In this document: positions 37,187 to 45,793 of the stretch, piece by piece
Numbering within the stretch: position 1 is the first letter of the stretch
Layout: each line of letters starts with the position of its first letter
Assembly (NCBI RefSeq): GCF_030547545.1
Contig: NZ_JAUOQE010000001.1
Span: 186,001-250,000 of the forward strand
Direction of reading: 5' to 3'
DNA: 64,000 nt
Source of the DNA: Amphritea sp. 1_MG-2023
GTDB taxonomy: Bacteria > Pseudomonadota > Gammaproteobacteria > Pseudomonadales > Balneatricaceae
Made by a program: the position numbers and the translations under genes
The notes under the pieces: model-generated
Database searches by the model: none
Told to the model about the DNA's origin: nothing
What the model saw: the letters and a program-made list of their open reading frames with translations, nothing else

Positions 37187-38451
37187 TGTCCTCACATGAT
37201 GCCTTAGATATTCTGCGGCGTGATCCACGGGCCGAATGGATCGCGCGTAACCGCTTGCATCCGTTACATGGCGCGGTTGTCGATAATGATATGGCCGAGC
37301 AGCGTGGCCCGAGTGGTTTGTTGCGAAAAAATCCGCATCGCATCGGTTTTATTGGGCCGAACGGTATTAAACGTATCGATCGACTCAAAGGTAATGCTGC
37401 CGCCTCGGTTAAGGGACGTCGTAGCGGCGCTGCTCAAGCGGTGCAGCTGCCGTTACATCGCGTCGAAAATCCCGATTTTTATATCGCGGTGGTAGCGGAT
37501 ATGGTGGGCGGACGACTCACCAGTCATGATAAAGATGTGCTCGGTCAGGCTCATAAATTAGTCGCTGCCATGGCGGGCGAAGGGGCGGTCTTAACCGTCT
37601 GTTTTGGGGCCTCGAAAGAGGCGCATTTTGATACTGCCGGTGTGGATCGATTGTTGTTACTCGATGATGAAATCTATGATGATTATTGCCCCGAGCAGCA
37701 GTTGGCGGCGTTGCAGCAAGTTGAAGCTGAGTATCAGCCGCAGTATTGGTTATTTCCGGATAGCGTCAATGGTGGTACTGATTTGGGTTCCCGTTTGGCG
37801 GCGCGATTGCATCAACGGCCTGCGGTGCAAGCTTGGCAGGTAGATCATCAAACCACGGTTTGTCGTGGTGCCGGCGGCACCGTGGATATTACTCGCGAAA
37901 CGCCGCGGGTGTTGATGTTAGCCGAGGAGTGCGCCGATCAGATCGATGCTAGCCGTCATGAAGCGTTGTCCGTGACATTGACAGCGCTGCCAACGGTGAT
38001 TGCGCAGTTACAGAATCAAGGTCCGGTGGCCGTTGATCCTAATGCGGTAGCACTCGCGGAGGCTGAATTTATTCTTTCTGCCGGAAATGGCATCCATGAT
38101 TGGGAGCAATTTCATACCGCAGCGGCGGTGTTGGGGGCCACGGAAGGGGCGAGTCGAGTGGCGGTGGATGATGGCTTTATGCCACGTTTCCGTCAGGTCG
38201 GGGCGACCGGTACTTGGGTCACCGCGCGGGTGTATCTGGCGGTGGGTATCTCCGGCGCGATTCAGCATATGCAGGGGATTGGGCAGTGCGATAAGGTGAT
38301 AGCGATTAATACCGATGCCGGCTGCGATATGGTTAAACGGGCTTCACTCAGCGCTATTGGTGATAGTGAAGCGATTCTGGGTGAGCTGATCAAGCGAGTG
38401 CAAGCTTACCGAGCACAGTTATCCGTTGCGGGAGATCAGGATGCAGCCTAA
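37186..38451 (+). CDS. etfA: Electron transfer flavoprotein alpha subunit (FixB/EtfA-like) of the dgc operon
   Basis: 421 residues, longer than housekeeping EtfA (about 310) because of an N-terminal extension of some 90 residues rich in basic residues. The C-terminal FAD-binding signature is intact: GATEGASRVAVDDGFMPRFR, QVGATGTWV, VGISGAIQHMQGIGQCDKVI. It corresponds to the dedicated ETF of the dimethylglycine demethylase locus in Pseudomonas. Overlaps dgcB by one base and etfB by 11 bp, so translation is coupled. Confidence 0.9.
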   Translation: MSSHDALDILRRDPRAEWIARNRLHPLHGAVVDNDMAEQRGPSGLLRKNPHRIGFIGPNGIKRIDRLKGNAAASVKGRRSGAAQAVQLPLHRVENPDFYIAVVADMVGGRLTSHDKDVLGQAHKLVAAMAGEGAVLTVCFGASKEAHFDTAGVDRLLLLDDEIYDDYCPEQQLAALQQVEAEYQPQYWLFPDSVNGGTDLGSRLAARLHQRPAVQAWQVDHQTTVCRGAGGTVDITRETPRVLMLAEECADQIDASRHEALSVTLTALPTVIAQLQNQGPVAVDPNAVALAEAEFILSAGNGIHDWEQFHTAAAVLGATEGASRVAVDDGFMPRFRQVGATGTWVTARVYLAVGISGAIQHMQGIGQCDKVIAINTDAGCDMVKRASLSAIGDSEAILGELIKRVQAYRAQLSVAGDQDAA

Positions 38452-39244
38452 TTCATCACAATCACATAATCTTAATATTGCTACGCTGGTGTCGGTGGGT
38501 AAACATCCGCAATCAGGTCGGGTGCGACGCGCCGATCAGGATAGCCGAGCGGTTGAACTGGGCCTGAGACTAACGGCTGATAACCCTGCTGGGCTGACGG
38601 TCCTGCATGCGGGAGATCCCGCCGAGCCTAGCTTGAGAAGCTATGCGGGTATGGGCTTAGCGGCGATTAAAGTGCTACAGCTCGATCCCGCAGCGGATGC
38701 TGTGGCGCCTTTAGGTGAACAGTTACAGCAGTGCGGCGCTGATATCGTCTTAACGGGGGTGCGCGCCGAAAGTGGCGAAGGATCGGGTATGTTGCCTTAT
38801 CAATTGGCGGAAAAACTCGGTTGGCCTATTGTGCCTCGGGTCGCCGATATTGTTGCGGTGCAAGAGGGCGTTGCCGAGGTATTGCAGGCGTTACCCCGAG
38901 GTCAGCGTCGCGCGATCAAGGTACGTCTACCTTTCATTGCCAGCATCGATACGGCAGCACCAGCGGCACGTCAAAGCGCTTTTGGCCCGGCTCAGCGTGC
39001 CGAGATGCGGGTGAGTGTGATCCCTGCGGAAACGGATACGGTGCGTCAATCGTGGGATGAAGCGGTGGCTAAAAAGCGCCCTAAACGACTCAAAGTGATA
39101 AAAGCGAAAACCGCAGCAGAACGTTTCAAGGCGGCGACCGCTAAGTCGCAGTCTGAAGGGGGACGCATTATGAAGCAGGAAGCAGTAGACGAGCAGGCTC
39201 AGGCGATTCTAGATCTGTTAATTGAAGAGGGCGTTTTACGCTGA
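38441..39244 (+). CDS. etfB: Electron transfer flavoprotein beta subunit (FixA/EtfB-like) of the dgc operon
   Basis: 267 residues from the ATG at 38441 (GGGAG site about 7 bases upstream); the frame opens at 38426. EtfB features: IATLVSVGKHPQSG, AVELGLRLTADNPAGLTVLHAG, ADIVLTGVRAESGEGSGMLPYQLAEKLGWP. The C-terminal tail is Lys/Arg-rich (AKKRPKRLKVIKAKTAAERF). It partners the preceding alpha subunit and completes the dgc operon. Confidence 0.9.
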   Translation: MQPNSSQSHNLNIATLVSVGKHPQSGRVRRADQDSRAVELGLRLTADNPAGLTVLHAGDPAEPSLRSYAGMGLAAIKVLQLDPAADAVAPLGEQLQQCGADIVLTGVRAESGEGSGMLPYQLAEKLGWPIVPRVADIVAVQEGVAEVLQALPRGQRRAIKVRLPFIASIDTAAPAARQSAFGPAQRAEMRVSVIPAETDTVRQSWDEAVAKKRPKRLKVIKAKTAAERFKAATAKSQSEGGRIMKQEAVDEQAQAILDLLIEEGVLR

Positions 39245-39405
39245 TACGGTGAGTCTGTCGTAATTGAAGTAAAAAGCGCCGCTAAAAGAATAGCTTAGCG
39301 ACTCGTTGTTGCATAAGATTAAGCCGCTTGGTTACCAACTGTTGAAAGTTAACAGTCTGATCTTAAACCCAAAAATTTACCAGACATCGTTCTGGTTGAT
39401 GACTT

Positions 39406-39448
39406 AACCACTTTGAAGATTCACGGCTTCAAAGTGGTTTTTTTTTTT
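39406..39448 (+). terminator. Intrinsic terminator of the dgc operon
   Basis: A 13-bp perfect stem (AACCACTTTGAAG with its complement), an 8-base loop and a run of about 12 Ts, 160 bp after the etfB stop. A weaker hairpin (CCAGA/TCTGG) precedes it. Confidence 0.93.
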
Positions 39449-39742
39449 GGTTTTTCATGATTATTACCCCCATTATACGTTAGTATGGCGCGCTGTCGAA
39501 AACAGGCATTTTGTCGTTTTTTCTGTCGTAATGAGTCAGTTGTCAATCGGCCAATACTCGTAATATCGATGCAACCTGCTGACCGCTTTTCAGTGGAAGA
39601 GAGTGATGCTCTTCCGGCACTGAAGTTTAGACAGGTATTGTTTGCGTGAGGTTGCTGAGCATGAAACCAGTTGGCTCTGACGGTTTATTGGTAATTTGCG
39701 CCCTGTTCGACAGTTATTTAAAAGAGAATCTGGAGTAATTCT
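39449..39742 (+). promoter_or_regulatory. Upstream region of the BCCT carrier
   Basis: About 290 bp between the dgc terminator and the BCCT gene. TGTCG occurs three times within 35 bp (39494-39498, 39512-39516, 39524-39528), with an imperfect inverted CTGTCGAAAACAG around the first. These might be activator half-sites upstream of a betaine-inducible promoter; unproven. Confidence 0.35.
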
Positions 39743-41317
39743 ATGAACCAAAAAGTTCAAAGCAGCTCAAAATCAGCGGAATACACCTCTGATTATAAAG
39801 CTGGGCAGGATAACGTCCAGGTGTTGGGAATGGATATCCACAACCCGGTATTTAGCACGAGTGCGTTGGCCATTATTGTTTTCATTGTGCTGACCCTCGC
39901 ATTTCCTGCTGCAGCCAAAGAGATGCTAGAAGGCGCACGCACTTGGGCTACAGGCACTTTCGACTGGTTATTTATGATCGGTGGTAACGTGTTTGTGTTG
40001 TTCTGTTTGCTAATGATTGTGTTACCCGTAGGTCGTATTCGCTTGGGTGGTGCTGATGCTAAGCCTGAATTTAATCGCATGTCATGGTTTTCCATGCTGT
40101 TTGCGGCGGGTATGGGTATCGGCTTAATGTTTTGGAGTGTTGCCGAGCCGGTAGCTTACTATACCGACTGGTGGGGCACGCCATTAAATGCGGCGCCGAA
40201 TACTCCTGAAGGGGCTGCCGCGGCGATGGGCGCTACGCTGTTCCATTGGGGCTTACACCCTTGGGCGATCTACGGTGTGGTGGCATTGGCACTGGCCTTC
40301 TTTACTTATAACAAAGGTTTGCCACTGACTATTCGTTCAGCGTTCTATCCAATACTGGGTGAGCGTGTTTGGGGCCCTATTGGCCATGTTATCGATATTG
40401 TTGCAGTGCTGGCGACGATCTTTGGTCTGGCAACCTCATTAGGCTTAGGGGCTTCACAGGCGGCTGCGGGTCTTCACTTTCTGTTTGATGTTGATAATGA
40501 TATTACGACACAAATTATTATCATTGCTGCCGTTTCAGGGATTGCCATTCTCTCGGTTATTCGTGGTTTAGAAGGCGGCGTGAAAGTATTGAGTAATATC
40601 AATATGAGCATCGCTGGAATTCTGTTGCTGTTTGTCATCGTGACAGGCTCTTTAACAGGCTTCTTTAGCAATCTAACGTTGACGGTGAGTAACTATGTCA
40701 CCGATGTTATCCCGCTGAGTAACTGGGTTGGCCGTGAAGATGAGAAGTTCTATAACGGTTGGACCGTGTTCTACTGGGCATGGTGGGTCTCTTGGTCTCC
40801 ATTTGTGGGGATGTTTATCGCGCGGGTTTCACGAGGCCGTACGGTACGTGAATTTATGACCGCCGTGTTACTGATTCCTACGCTGGTATCGGCTATCTGG
40901 ATGGCGGCGTTTGGTGCCCTAGCCCTAGAGCAGGTACAGAGTGGTACCGGTGCACTGGCTAATGGCTTAAGCGATGTATCATTGGCGATGTTCCAGATGC
41001 TGGAAAACTTGCCGTTTACGGCGATTACCTCGGCGTTAGCGATTATTCTGGTATTGGTGTTCTTTATCACCTCATCGGATTCGGGCTCCTTGGTGATCGA
41101 TTCGATTACGGCAGGCGGTAAAGTTGATGCGCCGGTTCCACAGCGTATTTTCTGGGCGGTGTTACAGGGCTTGATTGCGGCCGTGTTGCTCTACGGTGGG
41201 GGTGCTGAAGCGCTCAAAGCGTTGCAAGCCGGCGCCGTGACGACTGGGTTACCGTTCACCGCGATTCTGCTGCTGATGTGTTTCAGTATTTATAAAGGCT
41301 TGAAAACCGAGCTATAA
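39743..41317 (+). CDS. BCCT-family betaine/carnitine/choline transporter
   Basis: 524 residues with about 12 membrane helices. The sodium-coupled BCCT glycine motif GMGIGLMFW is at 123-131, followed by SVAEPVAYY. The Trp-rich FYWAWWVSWSPFVGMFIARV (helix 8 region) forms the substrate aromatic box and helix-7-8 amphipathic signature. It lacks the long C-terminal regulatory tail of osmosensing BetT/BetP, suggesting a catabolic importer of glycine betaine, choline or dimethylglycine. GGAG ribosome site; terminators on both sides make it monocistronic. Confidence 0.93.
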   Translation: MNQKVQSSSKSAEYTSDYKAGQDNVQVLGMDIHNPVFSTSALAIIVFIVLTLAFPAAAKEMLEGARTWATGTFDWLFMIGGNVFVLFCLLMIVLPVGRIRLGGADAKPEFNRMSWFSMLFAAGMGIGLMFWSVAEPVAYYTDWWGTPLNAAPNTPEGAAAAMGATLFHWGLHPWAIYGVVALALAFFTYNKGLPLTIRSAFYPILGERVWGPIGHVIDIVAVLATIFGLATSLGLGASQAAAGLHFLFDVDNDITTQIIIIAAVSGIAILSVIRGLEGGVKVLSNINMSIAGILLLFVIVTGSLTGFFSNLTLTVSNYVTDVIPLSNWVGREDEKFYNGWTVFYWAWWVSWSPFVGMFIARVSRGRTVREFMTAVLLIPTLVSAIWMAAFGALALEQVQSGTGALANGLSDVSLAMFQMLENLPFTAITSALAIILVLVFFITSSDSGSLVIDSITAGGKVDAPVPQRIFWAVLQGLIAAVLLYGGGAEALKALQAGAVTTGLPFTAILLLMCFSIYKGLKTEL

Positions 41318-41348
41318 GACGGTTTTTGTTAGCCTGTTTTAACCTTTT

Positions 41349-41377
41349 AAAAAGCTGGTATTTCGCCAGCTTTTTTT
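41349..41377 (+). terminator. Intrinsic terminator after the BCCT gene
   Basis: Stem AAAGCTGG/CCAGCTTT with loop TATTTCG followed by T-rich DNA, about 35 bp after the BCCT stop. Confidence 0.92.
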
Positions 41378-41433
41378 CGTTTAAATCACGTGCTATAAAG
41401 CCTTTTCAAATTGAGTTTTACGGGAGATTTCCT

Positions 41434-41676
41434 ATGATGATTACCGAATTAATCGATCAGGACGATTATCGAGACTGGTTGATTCAGGCAGGCATTCCCC
41501 TACCGACAGAGATAGATTCACCGGCCGAATGTAGCGCCGCCGCATTACGCTGGCTTGAGACTCAGGATGACGGGATACGCGCTGAATTCAAGGCAGCGGT
41601 TACAGCGTTTAATACGAAGCGTTCGATCATGTTGCCGGTGGTGCAAGCGGCCTTATGCTTACTTGAAAATGCTTAG
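41434..41676 (+). CDS. Small hypothetical protein
   Basis: 80 residues starting MMITELIDQDDYRDWLIQAG, with GGGAG about 10 bases upstream of the first ATG. Acidic N-terminal half and a hydrophobic C-terminal helix (IMLPVVQAALCLLENA). I recognise no domain. It stands alone after the BCCT terminator and before the decayed TetR remnant. Codon use looks ordinary, so it is probably a real gene. Confidence 0.55.
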   Translation: MMITELIDQDDYRDWLIQAGIPLPTEIDSPAECSAAALRWLETQDDGIRAEFKAAVTAFNTKRSIMLPVVQAALCLLENA

Positions 41677-41696
41677 GACTGTCTCAGCGTATTCGG

Positions 41697-42020
41697 TTAA
41701 CGCGGGTAAAAATGGAGAAACATACTCACGGAGTCATCAACAGTTTTTTGACACTGCTGCGCCTCGGGTAATGGCTGATTCATCAGTCGTAGAGGCCAGA
41801 AGCTGACGCTCTTGATCAACCCCATAAACTGCTCTGAAGCATAGTGGGGGGACGGCCTCTTTTGAGCGATTATCTTTAATCGCCGCGCTAATCCAACCTT
41901 CAAATCCCTGTTCCTGTTGTTGCAACGGCTGTAGCGCATCTTGCACCAAGGTTGGCGAGTGGATGCATTCAGAAAAAATAACTCGAATAAGATTAATCAT
42001 ATGCGGGTCACTAAACAGTT
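41697..42020 (-). pseudogene. TetR-family regulator remnant (C-terminal domain, frameshifted)
   Basis: Two minus-strand frames join into a TetR C-terminal domain: DPHMINLIRVIFSECIHS to GFEGWISAAIKDNR in one frame (from about 42016), then PHYASEQFMGLIKSVSFWPL to SVSMFLHFYPR in another, ending with TAA at 41697-41699. Removing one base from the six-G run at 41846-41851 (a C-run in the coding sense) restores one continuous reading through SKEAVPHYASEQF. The whole DNA-binding N-terminus is missing. It abuts, head to head, the remnant of an MBL-fold hydrolase at 42030. Confidence 0.75.
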
Positions 42021-42029
42021 TAATTTTAG

Positions 42030-42203
42030 CATTCCGCAATGATGATGCCGGTGTATAACGGCACATTTGATTTGGCTAGGCATGCTTGGTATGAACCGTT
42101 GGCGCGTCTGAGTGAATTAGCTTGGGGTGCGTCAATATCCTTTGCTGTGCCGAAAATAGGGGAGCGCATGGTCGTTGGTGAAGCGCGCTTTTTCGAGCAT
42201 TGA
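42030..42203 (+). pseudogene. MBL-fold hydrolase remnant (RomA/UlaG-like C-terminus)
   Basis: Only the C-terminal about 57 residues remain: MPVYNGTFDLARHAWYEPLA followed by RLSELAWGASISF and VPKIGERMVVG, stop TGA at 42201-42203. The NGTFDLARHAWYEPL wording is the typical last block of RomA/UlaG-type metallo-beta-lactamase-fold hydrolases, which often sit divergently next to a TetR gene. A stop codon (TAG at 42027) lies just upstream in frame, and the metal-binding N-terminal domain is absent. Confidence 0.7.
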
Positions 42204-42448
42204 TGAGATCGATGATGGAAACCCAACAAGCTAAAGAGTCGCTGCATTATTGACAGTCTGATTGAGGAGAATTGAGCATCGCAGAGGTAATTTTGGTGGC
42301 TGGCATTCAAGTCGTCATGAGGCGTTAATGCCAATCACAGTGACGCATACTTGAGGCCATTAGAGCGTACAGTGGCCGCCTGCTTTAACACTCAAAGCGT
42401 AAACATCATCAGCCGGTCAGCCTTGCCGGTTTACTGATATGACATCGT
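42204..42448. other. Non-coding stretch downstream of the MBL remnant
   Basis: About 245 bp in which I see no gene, RNA or clear terminator; stop codons are frequent in all plus-strand frames. It lies between the MBL remnant and the HxlR gene stop and is probably further decayed sequence. Confidence 0.4.
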
Positions 42449-42790
42449 TTAAGGTTGCTTTTCTATTTCACGTTGCAATGCTTCAATTTCGTCCAATACA
42501 CGCATGAACTTAGCACCAAAGTCAGTTACTTTATACTCAACTCTAGGGGGAACTTCATGGTAAGAAATACGCTCTAAAATGCCGAATTCTGTATTTTTAC
42601 GTAGGCACTGATTGAGTACTTTGGTGGTTAACCCCTCAACACTGCGTACCATTTCACCGGGCCGGTTAACGCCGTTAGCCAAGAGTTGATAGACCGTCAG
42701 CGACCATTTGCAACCATAGATGGTCTCAACCATCTGCGCACTTTTCGTCGGTGCCATTTTTCTGGATGTTTTTTTCTCTATCGTTTTCAT
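42449..42790 (-). CDS. HxlR-family winged-helix regulator
   Basis: 113 residues (102 if started at the ATG at 42757, MAPTKSAQM). HxlR signatures: GCKWSLTVYQLLANGVNRPG, EMVRSVEGLTTKVLNQCLRK and VPPRVEYKVTDFGAKFMRVL. Typical of small redox- or aldehyde-responsive regulators such as YodB/HxlR. Divergent from the SDR gene across about 106 bp with a GTAC palindrome, so it probably controls the SDR and the broken cupin gene. Confidence 0.88.
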   Translation of the reverse strand: MKTIEKKTSRKMAPTKSAQMVETIYGCKWSLTVYQLLANGVNRPGEMVRSVEGLTTKVLNQCLRKNTEFGILERISYHEVPPRVEYKVTDFGAKFMRVLDEIEALQREIEKQP

Positions 42791-42796
42791 AAAGAT

Positions 42797-42810
42797 GTAC
42801 TAAAAAGTAC
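42797..42810. promoter_or_regulatory. Candidate HxlR operator
   Basis: Inverted repeat GTACT-AAAA-AGTAC immediately upstream of hxlR in the hxlR/SDR divergent region. HxlR/YodB-type proteins bind short GTAC/GTAG-containing inverted repeats. Assignment by form and position only. Confidence 0.45.
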
Positions 42811-42896
42811 CTACCTTACCTAAATGTTCTTACTTATTAACGGCTTAATTATACGCTAAATTCTCTCTCAAAGTTGACATGGGTAGGAGATAGACG

Positions 42897-43670
42897 ATGA
42901 ACAATTCAAGTATTGCGTTAATTGTAGGTGGAACCAGTGGCATCGGTTTAGCCGCCGCTAAACAGTTGATCGCTCAAGGTGTTAGCACCATCATTTTAGG
43001 GCGGCATAGCGATAAATTGGCAACAGCCAAAGCCGAACTCGATGCCATCGCTCGTGACGGCGCGATGACCGAAACCTTAACGGCTAATCTGTATGAGCCG
43101 CAGGATATGGATCGCGTTATTGAGGCGCTCAACAACGAAACACGTCAGATCAAATACTTTGTCAATGCAGCGGGTTATTTTAATCCTAAACCATTCTTAG
43201 CACACTCCTTTAGTGACTATGATGCTTATGCTGTTTTGAACCGTGCAACGTTTTTCGTCAGTCAAGCCGTCGCCCAAAATATGATCAAGCATGGTGGTGG
43301 CTCAATGGTCCATATTGGCTCAATGTGGGCTAAGCAAGCGATTAAAGCCACACCGTCATCGGCTTACTCAATGGCCAAAGCGGGTTTACATGCTTTAACT
43401 CAGCATATGGCCATGGAATTAGCGGAATACGGCATTCGAGTCAATGCGGTGTCGCCCGCCGTGGTAAAAACCCCGATTTATGAAAACTTCATTGATCCTG
43501 CTGACATTGATGACGCGCTGGCTGGATTCGATGCGTTTCATCCTATCGGTCGTATCGGCACTGCGGAAGATATTGCTAACAGTATCACCTTCCTACTACA
43601 AGATAATGCAAGTTGGGTGACCGGTGCTATCTGGGATGTCGATGGCGGCGTTATCGCCGGTAGAAATTAA
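42897..43670 (+). CDS. Short-chain dehydrogenase/reductase
   Basis: 257 residues, classical SDR. Cofactor motif [14 protein letters not shown] (about 11-24), structural NAAG region (FVNAAGYF), catalytic Ser in HIGSMWAKQ and YxxxK in AYSMAKAG, and a C-terminal [10 protein letters not shown] typical of FabG-like enzymes. GGTAGGAGAT ribosome site. Divergent from hxlR and followed 28 bp later by the cupin pseudogene. Substrate unknown. Confidence 0.9.
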   Translation: MNNSSIALIVGGTSGIGLAAAKQLIAQGVSTIILGRHSDKLATAKAELDAIARDGAMTETLTANLYEPQDMDRVIEALNNETRQIKYFVNAAGYFNPKPFLAHSFSDYDAYAVLNRATFFVSQAVAQNMIKHGGGSMVHIGSMWAKQAIKATPSSAYSMAKAGLHALTQHMAMELAEYGIRVNAVSPAVVKTPIYENFIDPADIDDALAGFDAFHPIGRIGTAEDIANSITFLLQDNASWVTGAIWDVDGGVIAGRN

Positions 43671-43697
43671 ACTGTTGAATCTGATTAGGAATTGAAT

Positions 43698-44389
43698 ATG
43701 ACGACCTTCATCAATGCCGACTTTGAACAGCGGGTGGTGATTCGGCCCGCTGACTATCATTGGGTTGAATCGCCGATGGCGGGTGTCGAACGGATGATGC
43801 TCGATCGCATCGGTGATGAAGTTGGACGTGCCACTTCAATTGTTCGCTATGCACCCTTTAGTGAGTTTTCGCCTCATACTCATGCGGGCGGCGAGGAATT
43901 TTTGGTGCTGCAGGTGTTTTTTCCGATGAGCACCGAGATTATCGAGAAGGTTGTTATGTGCGTAATCCTGCGGGCTCGTCACATATACCTAGAATAGGTA
44001 AAGAAGGCGCGACTATTTTTGTTAAATTACAGCAATTTAGCCAAGGCGATACTTATCAGAAAGTGATCGACACAACAACGCAGGTTTGGCATCAAGGGCT
44101 GGTGGAGGGGTTAACGGTCATGCCATTACATGAGTTTCAAGGTGAACATATCGCTTTAGTAAAATGGCAGCCGCATACGCGCTTTAATCGCCACCGGCAT
44201 TGTGGCGGGGAGGAGATATTCGTATTAGCGGGCACGTTCCATGACGAACATGGCTGTAATCCTCAAGGGACCTAGTTGAGAAGTCCACATTTGAGTCAAC
44301 ATACGCTGTTTACCAAGGAAGATGGGGCGTTGATTTATGTGAAAACAGGACATTTCTGTATAGCTCAAAGGAGCCATTCAACGGAGTGA
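43698..44389 (+). pseudogene. ChrR-like double-cupin protein, broken by a frameshift and a nonsense codon
   Basis: The first cupin ([13 protein letters not shown]) runs into a frameshift at about 43912-43923: one extra base near the GGTGTTTTTT tract would give [20 protein letters not shown], continuous with the second frame ([20 protein letters not shown]). The second cupin (HRHCGGEEIFVLAGTFHDEH) then stops at TAG 44273-44275, where the family has TGG (Trp) before LRSPHLSQHTLFTKEDGALI; the frame continues open to TGA at 44387-44389. Two independent lesions argue for true decay rather than one sequencing error. Lies after the SDR, probably the same operon. Confidence 0.85.
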
Positions 44390-44418
44390 CTCAACGGCGT
44401 TACGCCATTGACGCTAAA

Positions 44419-44454
44419 AACCGCACAGCGATGTTTAACGCTGTGCGGTTCTTT
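44419..44454. terminator. Terminator between the cupin pseudogene and gbcA
   Basis: A 12-bp perfect stem AACCGCACAGCG/CGCTGTGCGGTT with an 8-base loop followed by CTTT; on the other strand it is followed by TTTTTAGCG. It can end both the SDR/cupin transcript and the convergent gbcA transcript. Confidence 0.88.
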
Positions 44455-44518
44455 GCGACTCAACAAGTCTGTATTCAGGTTAATCGTCGATGCCCCTAAC
44501 GGTTTTCGATTGGGTGAC

Positions 44519-45793
44519 TTAACCTTTTTTTAGATTGTTCTGCACGGTGTCGCTGTACCATTCCATGAAGTTGACGATACCAAACTCATAGGTTTCGGAG
44601 TAAGGGCCGGGTTGATAGCCGACAGAGTTAATCCCGCGCTGGTTTTCTTCACCTAAAATACGATCTTGCTCGTTGGTAGCATCCCAAACCTGACGCAGAC
44701 GTGCTGGATCATAGTCGATCCCTTCAACAGCATCTTTGTGGACAAACCATTTGGTCGTCACAATCGATTCTTGAGCCGAGACCGGCAGCACACGGAAGAC
44801 GATAAAGTGATCGGACTGCATATGGTTCCATGAGTTCGGCAGGTGCAAGATTCGCATCGAGCCAAGCTGTGGATTTTTGATGCGGCCGAGGAGTTTCTGA
44901 CAGGCGGCTTCACCATCGAGGGTCATTACCTGAGTGCCTTTTTTCAACGGCATACGCACAATACGGTTGCGCAGGCCAGGGCCAAAGCTGCGGTGTTCAT
45001 GAGGGATTCCCTCAGCATCCCATTGCTCGGCTTGCTGTTTACAATGATCGATAAACTCTTGTGAGGCCCGTGGATCGTTGGTGTCATCCCATTCAAGCAG
45101 GGTATTGAGCAGTTCCGGATGGCTACCAGCGCAGTGATAACACTCACGGTTATTTTCCAATACCAGCTTCCAGTTAGCCTGCTCATACATGGTAGATTCC
45201 ACCGCGAGTTTGGTGTTTTCCACATCATAAGGGGCCATGTACTCTTCAAGTGTGGTTAAAAACTCATCGAAGTCGCCTTCGGGTTCATTCTTACCTAAGC
45301 AAACGAAGATGAAGCCGCCAGCGGTTTTACAGAACGCTTTTTTCAGGCCGTGTTCTTTATTATCAAAGTTCTCATTCATTTCGGTGCCGGCGAACAGCAG
45401 ATTACCTTTTAGATCATAGGTCCACTGATGGTAAGGGCATACGAGATTCGCGACTTTACCGCGGTGTTCGGTGCAGATACGCGAACCACGATGACGGCAG
45501 GTATTGTGGAAGGCATTGATACTGCCGTCAGCATCGCGGACAACTAATACCGGGTTTTGAGCAATTTCAACCGTAAAGTAATCGCCACGGGCGGGGATCT
45601 CGCTGGTCATGCCAACAAACAGCCACTCTTTCTGAAACACCTCTTCCACATCGATACGGAACATCAACGGATCGTTATACAGGGGTTGTGCTAGCGAGTA
45701 GTTTGCGGGGCGTGCTTCAAGCAGATTCGCCATCTCCTGGCGCGCTTCATGAATCGTGGCGCAGGTCGTATTGAGTAGGTCATTTGGGTTCAT
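44519..45793 (-). CDS. gbcA: Glycine betaine demethylase, Rieske oxygenase subunit
   Basis: 424 residues. Rieske 2Fe-2S domain with C99-x-H101 and C119-xx-H122 (CRHRGS and CPYHQW), then a C-terminal ring-hydroxylating-type catalytic domain with ENNRECYHCAGSHPELLNT, which carries the mononuclear iron ligands. With GbcB it removes a methyl group from glycine betaine, giving dimethylglycine and formaldehyde. Divergent from gbcB across 387 bp, the arrangement seen in Pseudomonas. Very similar enzymes act on stachydrine or carnitine, but the surrounding dgc/sox genes favour betaine. Confidence 0.92.
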   Translation of the reverse strand: MNPNDLLNTTCATIHEARQEMANLLEARPANYSLAQPLYNDPLMFRIDVEEVFQKEWLFVGMTSEIPARGDYFTVEIAQNPVLVVRDADGSINAFHNTCRHRGSRICTEHRGKVANLVCPYHQWTYDLKGNLLFAGTEMNENFDNKEHGLKKAFCKTAGGFIFVCLGKNEPEGDFDEFLTTLEEYMAPYDVENTKLAVESTMYEQANWKLVLENNRECYHCAGSHPELLNTLLEWDDTNDPRASQEFIDHCKQQAEQWDAEGIPHEHRSFGPGLRNRIVRMPLKKGTQVMTLDGEAACQKLLGRIKNPQLGSMRILHLPNSWNHMQSDHFIVFRVLPVSAQESIVTTKWFVHKDAVEGIDYDPARLRQVWDATNEQDRILGEENQRGINSVGYQPGPYSETYEFGIVNFMEWYSDTVQNNLKKG

